A stretch of DNA of 64,000 bases, from NCBI GenBank assembly GCA_964404445.1, contig CAYOJW010000004.1, forward strand, positions 266,930 to 330,929. Reading direction: 5' to 3'. The notes under the pieces are model-generated. The model saw only the letters and a list, made by a program, of their open reading frames with translations, had not been told where the DNA came from and ran no database searches. This DNA is from UBA2336 sp964404445 (lineage in GTDB: Bacteria > Bacteroidota > Bacteroidia > Cytophagales > Cyclobacteriaceae). The translations under genes and the position numbers were made by a program. How positions within the stretch are numbered: position 1 is the first letter of the stretch; each line of letters opens with the position of its first letter. This document shows, piece after piece, positions 8,350-17,007 of this stretch.

Positions 8350-8937
8350 TTATGCATTTTTATAACCCATGCTTTTGGCATATTCGCTTAGTTTTTCTTT
8401 TAGCAAGTTACGTGCGCGGTGCAGGCGGCTGCGTACGGTACCAATTGGTATATCTAAAATTTTTGCCATCTCATCATACTTGAACCCTTCCAGATCGCAC
8501 AAAATAATGACCGTGCGAAAATCAACATCCAATGCGTTTAAGGCGTTGGATATTTCATCCCCGATCATATCCTGCAACGATTCTACCCGTAAGTCGGGTG
8601 TAATCTGGCGGTCAACATCTTCTGAGTTATAATACGTTTCAACTTCCTGATAATCGACTTTAGCCGGTTCTTTACGCTTTTTCCGGTAGTCGTTTATAAA
8701 GCTGTTCTTTAAAATGCGAAACAGCCAGGCTTTGGCATTAGTTCCTTGCTGGAATGATTCTATAAAGCGATAGGCTTTTAAATAGGTGTCCTGAACGAGG
8801 TCTTTTGCATCGTCTTCATCGAACGTGAGGCGATAGGCAAAGTTATACATCGAGTTAACGTGGGGCATGAACTCGGTGTTGAAAATCTGCGTTTTTTCTG
8901 CTTCAGAATAGTTTTGCCTGGGTGCCTCTTCTTCCAT
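8350..8937 (-). CDS. ECF-type RNA polymerase sigma factor (SigR/RpoE-like)
   Basis: A 195-aa sigma-70 family protein. Region 2 has FAYRLTFDEDDAKDLVQDTYLKA, region 2.4 KAWLFRILKNSFINDYRK, and region 4 has GFKYDEMAKILDIPIGTVRSRLHRAR. The ATG at 8937 is preferred over one six codons upstream because the extra residues are not conserved-looking. It is immediately followed by a ZAS anti-sigma gene and gmk, so it probably leads a stress operon. Confidence 0.93.
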   Translation of the reverse strand: MEEEAPRQNYSEAEKTQIFNTEFMPHVNSMYNFAYRLTFDEDDAKDLVQDTYLKAYRFIESFQQGTNAKAWLFRILKNSFINDYRKKRKEPAKVDYQEVETYYNSEDVDRQITPDLRVESLQDMIGDEISNALNALDVDFRTVIILCDLEGFKYDEMAKILDIPIGTVRSRLHRARNLLKEKLSEYAKSMGYKNA

Positions 8938-8951
8938 GTGTGGCAAAAATA

Positions 8952-8985
8952 ACAAAAAAAAGTTCCCGAATGGATCGGGAACTTT
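8952..8985 (-). terminator. Intrinsic terminator of the VWA gene
   Basis: Read on the minus strand, AAAGTTCCCGA and TCGGGAACTTT form a perfect 11-bp stem with a 5-nt loop, followed by a long T-run (the A-run at 8953-8961 on the plus strand). It lies between the stop of the VWA gene (9019) and the sigma-factor gene. Confidence 0.85.
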
Positions 8986-9018
8986 CTGAACGATTGTAGC
9001 TACAAAATAGCTGCGTTG

Positions 9019-10887
9019 TTAATCCCTTTTGGCAATCGATCCGAACGACTTCGCCATGTTAATAAACTCAATGCGGTAGCCTTCTTTATCAACGCCCCGT
9101 GCACCTTCGGCCAACCGGATAACCTGGTCGTGCGAATAATGCTTCACATACTCTGATTCGCGCAACAACATACCAAAACCGGCTACTGCTGCCGACCAAC
9201 GGAAATTATCAGAGGTGTTTTCGGGTTTAGTCATGCTGTCGGTGAGCGGATGTACAATCAGTTTACTTACTTCTTCATCGGGTTTTTTATAACAGAATTT
9301 TACCGTCATTAACTCTTTCGATTTTACAGCCCCCGGATCAATTTTCGTTGTCTGGTATTTCAGTTCATCGATTTTATAAAACTCGCTTTCAACGCCTACC
9401 GGGATAATTTCATACAATGCGGTTACAGTGTGACCTGAGCCTAACTCGCCCGCATCTTTTTTGTCGTTGTTAAAGTCTTCGCTTTTCAGCATACGGTTTT
9501 CGTAACCAATCAGGCGGTATGCCTTTACTTTAGCCGGGTTAAATTCGATTTGCAGTTTTACATCTTTGGCAATGGTAAACAATGTGCCACCAAACTCGTT
9601 CACCAATACTTTTTTGGCTTCGGTAATGTTATCGATGTAAGCGTAGTTACCGTTTCCTTTGTCGGCCAGGGTTTCCATTTTAGAGTCTTTGTAGTTGCCC
9701 ATGCCGAATCCCAACACGGTAAGAAAAATTCCATCCTTGCGTTTGGCTTCGATCAGCCGTTCCATACCGCCATTGCTCGATTCGCCCACATTAAAATCGC
9801 CATCGGTTGCTAAAATCACACGGTTGTTGCCGCCTGCTTTAAAATGTTCTTTCGCTACTTTGTACGCGAGGTTAATACCCGCACCACCGGCTGTTGATCC
9901 GCCTGCTTCCAATCGATCCAGCGCACCGATAATCTCTTTTTTGTTTGCACCCGAAGTTGGCTCTAACACTAAGCCTGCTGCACCGGCATACACCACAATC
10001 GATACATGATCCTGTTCGCGCAATTCATTCACCAGCATTTTAAACGATGATTTAAGAAGCGGAAGTTTATTGGGTTCATCCATTGAGCCTGACACATCTA
10101 TCAAAAACACGAGGTTAGAAGGCGGCAGGTTCTCGGTAGCGATGGTTTTACCCTGCAAACCGATGTGTACAAGTTTGTGGTTGGCGTTCCATGGTGCTGA
10201 GGATATTTCGGTAATGATGTTGAACGGATGTTCATCCTTAGGTTGGGCGTAATCGTAATCAAAATAATTGATCATTTCTTCGATACGCACCGCGTCTTTG
10301 GGCGGACGTTGGCCATAGTTAATAAACCTGCGCACGTTGCTGTACGATGCCGCGTCCACATCAATCGAAAAAGTTGACAACGGATTTTTAAGCGCATCGT
10401 GAAAAATATTTTCCTGGATGCCCTCGTACTCTTCGGTGTTGTAGGCCGGTTGGGCATAATCCTGTGCGGGCATATATGAGAGGGCATAATCTGCCGATTT
10501 CGTTTTTGAATTCATTCCGCGAATGCGAACTCCCGGTGCCCTGCCCTGCAAGCCATAGCCGGTTACCACAACTTCTTCGAGCATGCGATTGTCGGCTTCG
10601 AGTGTTACATTAATTACATTGTTCTTCCCAACCGTAATTTCTTTCGTTTTATATCCGACAAACGAAAACATCAATGTTGCCTTACCGGAAGGAATGGCGA
10701 TGGAATACTTACCCTGTGCATCGGTTTGCGCCCCGATGGCTGTTCCTTTTAAAACAATACTAACACCGGGCAGCGCACTTCCATCATCGGCAGCGGTTAC
10801 CGTACCGGTAATGGTACGTGTTTCGGGCAAATTAAATCCGCATACAATAAAAAATGCGGTAGCGAAAAAGAGTATCCTGGTTTTCAT
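9019..10887 (-). CDS. VWA-domain surface protein with carboxypeptidase-regulatory-like and SusC-type N-terminus
   Basis: A 622-aa exported protein. A signal peptide (1-19) precedes a carboxypeptidase-regulatory-like domain (about 24-100), which runs into the TonB-plug signature VVVTGYG (106-112) and GVRIRG (119-124). An YfbK-type region follows, then a von Willebrand A domain with MIDAS motif DVSGS (264-268), then a C-terminal DUF3520-like region. The N-terminal third resembles the start of SusC/RagA receptors, with the plug collapsed to a few residues. It is divergent from an ECF sigma/anti-sigma-TonB operon. A ligand- or matrix-binding role is inference. Confidence 0.9.
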   Translation of the reverse strand: MKTRILFFATAFFIVCGFNLPETRTITGTVTAADDGSALPGVSIVLKGTAIGAQTDAQGKYSIAIPSGKATLMFSFVGYKTKEITVGKNNVINVTLEADNRMLEEVVVTGYGLQGRAPGVRIRGMNSKTKSADYALSYMPAQDYAQPAYNTEEYEGIQENIFHDALKNPLSTFSIDVDAASYSNVRRFINYGQRPPKDAVRIEEMINYFDYDYAQPKDEHPFNIITEISSAPWNANHKLVHIGLQGKTIATENLPPSNLVFLIDVSGSMDEPNKLPLLKSSFKMLVNELREQDHVSIVVYAGAAGLVLEPTSGANKKEIIGALDRLEAGGSTAGGAGINLAYKVAKEHFKAGGNNRVILATDGDFNVGESSNGGMERLIEAKRKDGIFLTVLGFGMGNYKDSKMETLADKGNGNYAYIDNITEAKKVLVNEFGGTLFTIAKDVKLQIEFNPAKVKAYRLIGYENRMLKSEDFNNDKKDAGELGSGHTVTALYEIIPVGVESEFYKIDELKYQTTKIDPGAVKSKELMTVKFCYKKPDEEVSKLIVHPLTDSMTKPENTSDNFRWSAAVAGFGMLLRESEYVKHYSHDQVIRLAEGARGVDKEGYRIEFINMAKSFGSIAKRD

Positions 10888-10973
10888 AAATAATTTGTTT
10901 GTATTTACCGGTGAGATGCCCGAACATTTTCAATTCCATAAATGATTTGTACTTTTCTTTTTGAAACAAGGCA

Positions 10974-11540
10974 TTGCTCCGCGAAAAACCGCATACCGAA
11001 CTCACCGACCCGGAACTGATAGACCGGTACAAACAAACGCACGACAGTAGTTGCATGGGCGTATTATATACCCGCTATACTTCGTTGGCGTACGGTGTGT
11101 GCCTGAAATACCTGAAAGACCGCGACAACGCCAAAGATGCTGTAATGCAGGTGTTTGAAAAACTTACCGATACGTTAAAAACGCACGAAGTGCAGCATTT
11201 TAAAAGCTGGCTATACATTACCACGCGCAACCATTGCCTGATGCAACTGCGCAGTAAAAAGGGCAAATACACCGAAGAAATCTCACCTTTTCTTATGGAA
11301 ACTGCCACCGAAGCGCATCTGGAAAGCAGCATGGAAATGGAATCAAATCTGAGTAAATTGGAACAGTGCATTGAAAAGCTGAATACCGAACAAAAAGCGT
11401 GTGTACAGTTGTTCTTTTTGCAGGAAAAATGCTATAAAGACGTAGCCACCGCTACCGGGTTTGATTTAAACAAAGTGAAAAGCGCCATCCAAAACGGGAA
11501 ACGAAACCTGAAAATCTGTATGGAAGAAAACCATGGCTGA
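10974..11540 (+). CDS. ECF-type RNA polymerase sigma factor (TTG start)
   Basis: A 188-aa sigma-70 family protein with region 2 (GVLYTRYTSLAYGVCLKYL), SWLYITTRNHCL and a region 4 helix-turn-helix (KDVATATGFDLNKVKSAIQNG). No ATG is available: an in-frame stop lies at 10962, so TTG at 10974 is the only start giving a full region 2. It overlaps the downstream anti-sigma/TonB fusion gene by 8 bp. It is divergent from the VWA gene, with only about 86 bp between them for both promoters. Confidence 0.9.
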   Translation: MLREKPHTELTDPELIDRYKQTHDSSCMGVLYTRYTSLAYGVCLKYLKDRDNAKDAVMQVFEKLTDTLKTHEVQHFKSWLYITTRNHCLMQLRSKKGKYTEEISPFLMETATEAHLESSMEMESNLSKLEQCIEKLNTEQKACVQLFFLQEKCYKDVATATGFDLNKVKSAIQNGKRNLKICMEENHG

Positions 11541-12864
11541 CCGCAACCACGATATTGAAAAATACCTCAGGGGCGAATTAAGCCCTGCCGAAATGCACGC
11601 GCTTGAAAAAGCCGCGTTAGACGACCCGTTTCTGGCCGATGCCCTGGCCGGTGCCGAACAACTAAACGCAACTGATTTTGCAGAAGATGTTTCGCACCTG
11701 AAAGAAAAAATACTCCGGCAGAAAAAACGCACTGTTCTGCCCTTCGCACTGCGCATGGCAGCAAGTATTGCCCTGATTATAGCATCAGGCTTTGTTGTGT
11801 GGATGTTTTTAGATAAACAGCCCGACCAGCAACTTGCGTTAGAGCAACATCAGTCGCAAAACGTACAACCGCTTGCCGATACAGTAAACACCATACCTGC
11901 ACCAACACTTCGGGAAGAAACATTATCCGATCATCCTGTAAAGGATCAACCACAACCCATTGCCCGGCAAAAATCGGCCGTTGCAAAAAGTGATGTTGTA
12001 ACCGAAAACGCATCAAACACGCTGGCCTTGCGTACAGATGATACCCTTCGGAATGAAGATGAACTGATCGATAAACCCATTGAAGCCGCTCCCGCAAAAA
12101 GCATTGCCCGTGAGAATATCCCCCAGGCATCAAAACCCGAACAGGGTGAAACCAAAAATCTTGCAAAAGAATTAGAAACAAAAAAGAAAGAATCCGTAAC
12201 ACGCGGCAACCTGCCAGGCTACTTACAAAACGCACAAGATGCCGCCCCCGCTATCAGCTTAAATGTAATTGAAGGCCGTGTTACATCTGCCGAAGACGGC
12301 TCGCCCCTGCCCGGTGTAAGCGTTGTTATCAAAGGCAGTACCATTGGCACGCATACCGATGCCAATGGTTTCTACCACATCGAAACGGCTTCGCCCAATG
12401 CCACATTGCAATATGCTTTTATTGGTATGCGCACTGCCGAAGTTAAAGTAGATAAAACTAACGAAGTAAACGTTAAGCTGGAAGAAGATGGCATGGCGCT
12501 GAGCGAAGTAGTGGTTACCGGGTATGGAACAAGGCGGGCAAACCAATCGATACCCGTTACCGTAGAAGCCCCTTACCCGGTAAACGGCAACCGTGAATTT
12601 AAAAAATACTTAGACGCCAATGTGCGTTACCCGGAAGAAGCCGTGTTGAAAAAAACCGAGGGGCGGGTGATTGTGGAGTTTACCGTAAACTACGACAGCA
12701 CCCTGAGCGACTTCACCATTATTCGCGGCATTGGCAACGGGTGCGATGAAGAGCTGATCCGGTTAATTAAAGAAGGTCCCAAGTGGACGCCCGCCAAAAG
12801 CAACAATTTTGCAGTGAGCGATAAAGTACGGGTACGGTTCAAGTTTGAACTGCCGAAAAAGTAA
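11533..12864 (+). CDS. Anti-sigma / carboxypeptidase-regulatory-like / TonB C-terminal fusion protein
   Basis: A 443-aa single-pass membrane protein. The cytoplasmic N-terminus (DIEKYLRGELSPAEMHALEK, 7-26) is of the anti-sigma type. One transmembrane helix lies at about 71-93, followed by a charged Pro/Lys/Glu-rich linker (95-240). A carboxypeptidase-regulatory-like domain (245-320) ends in EVVVTGYG (325-332). A TonB C-terminal domain closes the protein (350-443; YPEEAVLKKTEGRVIVEF). It overlaps the sigma gene by 8 bp. The design suggests that sigma control and contact with outer-membrane transducers lie on one chain; this is inference from architecture. Confidence 0.88.
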   Translation: MADRNHDIEKYLRGELSPAEMHALEKAALDDPFLADALAGAEQLNATDFAEDVSHLKEKILRQKKRTVLPFALRMAASIALIIASGFVVWMFLDKQPDQQLALEQHQSQNVQPLADTVNTIPAPTLREETLSDHPVKDQPQPIARQKSAVAKSDVVTENASNTLALRTDDTLRNEDELIDKPIEAAPAKSIARENIPQASKPEQGETKNLAKELETKKKESVTRGNLPGYLQNAQDAAPAISLNVIEGRVTSAEDGSPLPGVSVVIKGSTIGTHTDANGFYHIETASPNATLQYAFIGMRTAEVKVDKTNEVNVKLEEDGMALSEVVVTGYGTRRANQSIPVTVEAPYPVNGNREFKKYLDANVRYPEEAVLKKTEGRVIVEFTVNYDSTLSDFTIIRGIGNGCDEELIRLIKEGPKWTPAKSNNFAVSDKVRVRFKFELPKK

Positions 12865-12945
12865 GAACTTCAACAAGTTGTCGTGTAGGTAAACTTATCG
12901 GCTGTTCTTATATTTAGGCGTTGACCAATCTTAAACCCGAATTGC

Positions 12946-14202
12946 ATGAATATCAAGTTGCGCCTCATCATCATGAATTTCTTCCAGTTTTTTATCTGGG
13001 GTTCGTGGTTGCTTACCATTGGTGCGTACTGGTTTCAAAACAAACAGTGGTCGGGGGCTGAGTTTGGAATCATTTTTTCTACCATGGGCATCTCGTCCAT
13101 CTTCATGCCCGCCCTTATGGGTATTATTGCCGACCGCTGGATCAATGCCGAAAAACTTTACGGATCGTTACACTTGTTAGGGGCTTTGTCGCTATGCTGC
13201 CTGCCAATGGTCGATAACCCACAAACATTCTTTTGGGTAATTCTCATCAACATGATTTTTTACATGCCTACGTTAGCCCTTTCGATCACGGTTGCTTACA
13301 ACGCATTAAAAAAAGAAAACTATGATGTTATTAAAGCCTATCCCCCTATCCGCACGTGGGGCACTATCGGATTTATTGCCGCCTTATGGACGGTGAGTCT
13401 CACCCACAACGAAACATCGGCCAACCAGTTTTACATTGCCGCGCTGGCAGCCGCCTTTCTCGGCTTGTATGCCTTTACATTGCCCGCGTGTATTCCCGGC
13501 TCTAAAACACTCGATAAAAAATCGTTGGTTGATATACTGGGGCTGAATGCCTTTACACTTTTCAAATCGAAACAGTTTGCCATCTTCTTTTTGTTTTCGA
13601 TGTTACTGGGCGCGGCACTGCAATTAACCAATGCCTATGGCGATACCTACCTGCACGATTTTGCCAACATACCGGAGTATAATGATTTGGTTGCCGTGAA
13701 ATACCCGGCCATTATCATGTCGGTTTCGCAGATTTCCGAAACATTGTTCATCCTTACCATTCCGTTTTTTTTGCACCGGTTTGGTATTAAATACGTGATG
13801 TTGTTCAGCATGATTGCGTGGGTATTGCGTTTCGGGCTGTTTGCCGTAGGTAACCCTGCCGATGGTTTGTGGATGATTATCCTGTCGTGTGTTATTTACG
13901 GAATGGCTTTCGACTTCTTTAACATATCCGGCTCGTTGTATGTAGAAACCCAGGCCGACCCGAAAATCCGTGCCAGCGCACAAGGATTATTTATGATGAT
14001 GGTGAACGGCTTTGGCGCGGTTATGGGCAGTTCCATCAGCGGGTTTGTAATACAGGCGTTTTACACGCAAGCCGATGGCAGTAAAGACTGGCCGGGTATA
14101 TGGTTTGCCTTTGCAGGATACGCCTTAGTGTTAGCGATTATCTTCCCGTTTGTATTTAAGTATAAACACGATCCTAAGAAGATTGAAATAGTGAAATATT
14201 GA
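12946..14202 (+). CDS. MFS nucleoside permease (NupG/XapB-like)
   Basis: A 418-aa protein with about 12 hydrophobic helices. The N-terminus (KLRLIIMNFFQFFIWGSWLLTIGAY) and the pattern of short loops resemble the nucleoside:H+ symporter branch of the MFS, as in NupG. It should import nucleosides across the inner membrane. Its stop overlaps the start of a 54-aa membrane ORF by one base (TGATG). Confidence 0.88.
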   Translation: MNIKLRLIIMNFFQFFIWGSWLLTIGAYWFQNKQWSGAEFGIIFSTMGISSIFMPALMGIIADRWINAEKLYGSLHLLGALSLCCLPMVDNPQTFFWVILINMIFYMPTLALSITVAYNALKKENYDVIKAYPPIRTWGTIGFIAALWTVSLTHNETSANQFYIAALAAAFLGLYAFTLPACIPGSKTLDKKSLVDILGLNAFTLFKSKQFAIFFLFSMLLGAALQLTNAYGDTYLHDFANIPEYNDLVAVKYPAIIMSVSQISETLFILTIPFFLHRFGIKYVMLFSMIAWVLRFGLFAVGNPADGLWMIILSCVIYGMAFDFFNISGSLYVETQADPKIRASAQGLFMMMVNGFGAVMGSSISGFVIQAFYTQADGSKDWPGIWFAFAGYALVLAIIFPFVFKYKHDPKKIEIVKY

Positions 14203-14366
14203 TGTATAAAATAAAATATTGGATTAAGCAACCCGAAAATATAGGTTATTTACTATTGATTTTAGTATGTGTAATTATTGTAGGTATCGATAATTTTTGG
14301 AGTCTTGCGATAACATTATTAATCGCAGCCGTTTTCGGTTTTTTAATAAGAAAGCTGTTTTTTTAA
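14202..14366 (+). CDS. Small hypothetical membrane protein, 54 aa
   Basis: The ATG at 14202 overlaps the stop of the MFS gene (TGATG) and opens a 54-codon frame ending TAA at 14364-14366. The product starts MYKIKYWIKQPENIGYLLL and has two hydrophobic stretches (about 16-29 and 33-48) and a basic C-terminus (RKLFF). Translational coupling to the transporter and the strongly membrane-like composition support it as a gene. It is AT-richer than its neighbours and I do not recognise a family. Confidence 0.5.
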   Translation: MYKIKYWIKQPENIGYLLLILVCVIIVGIDNFWSLAITLLIAAVFGFLIRKLFF

Positions 14367-14514
14367 TACTACTAAAAGGATTGAGGTCACTGAACATTAA
14401 CAACCTCACACCCCACAAGAAAATCAAGTAACAGATGGGAATCGTTATACTCCTTTTTTAAGATAGCGGTTCACATAATCTCAACAAACAACTTCCATTC
14501 GGGTGAGGGTAACC

Positions 14515-16224
14515 TCACTTCCCATAAAACTTCCACGAAGTTTTAAAATCTTTTTTGATCGGCTGGTTGGTTAAAATAGCCCGCAGCATTTCAACAGGCA
14601 TACTGTTTTCGCGCAGCACGGCATCGTGGTATTGTTTGTAGGTCATCTTACCACTGTCAACCAATTCTTTTTTCAGGGCATAAAACTGGAATGCACCTGT
14701 CATGTACGCCAACTGGTACAGCGGGCCGTAGTTTGCCGTGAACGACCTGCGCACTTCGGCTGTCGCGTTGGCACGCTCGTGCCCTACCCGATCGACCAGA
14801 AAATCAATGCACTGTTGCGGAGTCCATTTATTGAGATGATAGTTTAACGAAAAAATGATACGCGCGCACCGGTGCATCCGCCAGAACAGCATACCGATAC
14901 GGTCTTCGGGCGACTGCGGAAATTTGTGATCCCACAAAATCAATTCCCAGTACAAAGCCCAGCCTTCCGTCCAGAAGGGCGTACGGAAATACCGGTACGA
15001 TTTGTAGCGGTTGTTCATAAAGCCTTGTAAATGATGGCCGGCAATCAGTTCGTGATGTACCGTAGCCCGCGAAAAGTGCGGGTTGTTGCCGCGCATGCTC
15101 ATCAGTTTGTCATCGTGCGTCATGGCATCGGTCGGGTAAGCAATCTGCAATACTTCACCACCCAAAAAAAACGGACTGATCAGTTGTTGTTTGGGCGACA
15201 TCATGCTCATGCGCCATGTTTCTTCGGCCAGGGGCGGTATGGTAATCAGATCATGTTTTTTCAAAAACTCAATCGATTCGTTATACAGCTTCAACATCGC
15301 TTCGGGCTGGTAGCCTTCCGGTACATACGTTTGTTTTACTTTTTCCTGCGCTGCCTTCCAGTTATCGCCAAAGCCCATTTCGCGCGAAGCCTTTAACAAC
15401 TCGGCATCGCACCAGGCAAATTCCTTGTTGGCAATTTCTACCAACTCTTCGGGTGAGTACGGAATCATTTCATACTGAAGCAATCGCAGCAACTCGTTTC
15501 GGCCAATCGGGTTGCCGATAATGCCGCTGCCATCGTCTTTCGGTAATGTTGCTTCATCAACTTTTACTTTTAATGCCGCAGCAAATTTGGTGAGCGTTGT
15601 ATCGAGGCGCTGGTACGGTTTGGTTACCCACCAACTGAACTCGGGATCGTAACCGTTATAAAAATCAAACACGCTTTTTAATGCAAGCTGTTGTCCTTTA
15701 ATGGTTGCTTCGGCACGTGAGGCGACTTCGCGTGTGAGGTTCGGTTGTTGTTTGAGCGTATTCAGGCTTTCGCGAACGGCTGTATTAATCTTATTCAATT
15801 CATCGGCCATCTTTTGACTTTCAAGATGCAATCCGCGCCTGCGTTTCTTTTCATATTCGTATGCGGCATTCGCCAGTGATACATATTTCTCTACTTGTTT
15901 CAGTTCCTTCTCTTCAATCGCCAGCAAGGCAAGTTCATTTTCAAACTCACGTTTCATCAGCAAATAATCAACCCGGCCACCAACCGAAAGTTTATCAAAC
16001 GAAAACTGATCAAGCTTATCAAGATAATCTTTATAAAATGCTTTGAACCGCACATTCCGCTCAGGTGAATTCGGAATAAAATAAAACCGGTTCAGGCTTC
16101 CGGCATCAGCCCGGTATTGTACCATAAGCGAGTACAGTTCGGTTACGGCCTGATCTTGTGCCGGGGCGGATATTGAAAGCACCAGCCAAAAGCATAATGC
16201 TGTATTAGCCTTTATAAATTTCAT
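14515..16224 (-). CDS. DUF885 domain-containing putative metallopeptidase
   Basis: A 569-aa protein with an N-terminal signal peptide (about 1-22, FWLVLSISAPAQ). The DUF885 fold carries a zinc-binding-like motif HHELIAGHHLQGF in the C-terminal half and a GWALYWELILWD segment further on. DUF885 proteins are predicted exported peptidases. It is 10 bp downstream of the LytTR response-regulator gene on the same strand, but a shared function is not evident. Confidence 0.87.
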   Translation of the reverse strand: MKFIKANTALCFWLVLSISAPAQDQAVTELYSLMVQYRADAGSLNRFYFIPNSPERNVRFKAFYKDYLDKLDQFSFDKLSVGGRVDYLLMKREFENELALLAIEEKELKQVEKYVSLANAAYEYEKKRRRGLHLESQKMADELNKINTAVRESLNTLKQQPNLTREVASRAEATIKGQQLALKSVFDFYNGYDPEFSWWVTKPYQRLDTTLTKFAAALKVKVDEATLPKDDGSGIIGNPIGRNELLRLLQYEMIPYSPEELVEIANKEFAWCDAELLKASREMGFGDNWKAAQEKVKQTYVPEGYQPEAMLKLYNESIEFLKKHDLITIPPLAEETWRMSMMSPKQQLISPFFLGGEVLQIAYPTDAMTHDDKLMSMRGNNPHFSRATVHHELIAGHHLQGFMNNRYKSYRYFRTPFWTEGWALYWELILWDHKFPQSPEDRIGMLFWRMHRCARIIFSLNYHLNKWTPQQCIDFLVDRVGHERANATAEVRRSFTANYGPLYQLAYMTGAFQFYALKKELVDSGKMTYKQYHDAVLRENSMPVEMLRAILTNQPIKKDFKTSWKFYGK

Positions 16225-16234
16225 CTGTCTGTTT

Positions 16235-16978
16235 TTAAACCACTTTCTTCCGTATCACCTTGGCATACGTGCGGCTAACCGGGAAACTCTTACCAGTATT
16301 CATTTTTACAATCATACCGCCATTAAAATGCTTTTCGATTTCTTTCAGGTAGTTGATGTTGATGATGGTGCTGCGGTGTACGCGAATAAACGTTTCGGGG
16401 TTCAGGATTTCTTCGAGCTTACCAATGCCCGATGAACTTACAAACTGGTCGGCTTTGGTTGTTAAAATGGTGTAATCGCCCGAGGCTTCTAAAAACATAA
16501 TTTCATCTACCGGCAGGTTCAATAACTTCTCCGATTTCTGAACAAAAATGTGCGAATCGTACGAAGTTTTGTTTTCGGTTTTAATGCTGCGCAGCAATTC
16601 GCCAACATTGTTCTGCTCTAATTTCATGCGGCCTACTGCCCGCTCAATGGCTTGTTTGAAACGCTCCTGGTCGATGGGCTTCAATAAATAATCGATCGCA
16701 TTTTTTTCAAAAGCCCTGATGGCATACTGGTCGTAGGCCGTTGTGAAGATTACAAACGGGTCGTGCTCAATTTCATCGAGTACATCAAAGCCTGTCATAC
16801 CCGGCATTTGAACGTCTAAGAAAATTAAATCCGGTTTAAGCTTGTCGATCATTTCAACAGCGTCTTTCCCTTTTTCGGCTTCGCCAACAATGGTCAGCTC
16901 GGGCGTATTGTCGATATATTCTTTTAAAAGTTGGCGGGCTAATTGTTCATCATCCACCAGTATGCACGTAATATTCAT
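16235..16978 (-). CDS. LytTR-type response regulator
   Basis: A 247-aa protein with a receiver domain (phosphoacceptor D55 in LIFLDVQMPG, conserved DD at 9-10, K near 105) and a C-terminal LytTR DNA-binding domain (about 143-245; FIRVHRSTIINI). It is the partner of the histidine kinase encoded 29 bp upstream. The pair resembles LytS/LytR or YehU/YehT systems; the signal and targets are not visible. Confidence 0.94.
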   Translation of the reverse strand: MNITCILVDDEQLARQLLKEYIDNTPELTIVGEAEKGKDAVEMIDKLKPDLIFLDVQMPGMTGFDVLDEIEHDPFVIFTTAYDQYAIRAFEKNAIDYLLKPIDQERFKQAIERAVGRMKLEQNNVGELLRSIKTENKTSYDSHIFVQKSEKLLNLPVDEIMFLEASGDYTILTTKADQFVSSSGIGKLEEILNPETFIRVHRSTIININYLKEIEKHFNGGMIVKMNTGKSFPVSRTYAKVIRKKVV

Positions 16979-17007
16979 GGTTGGGTAGTTTAATTGTCTG
17001 AATAAAT

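Noticed and set aside
11777..12235. Antisense open frame across the anti-sigma/TonB fusion linker
   Set aside because: A shadow of a long Pro/Lys/Glu-rich coding region; no start context or family resemblance.
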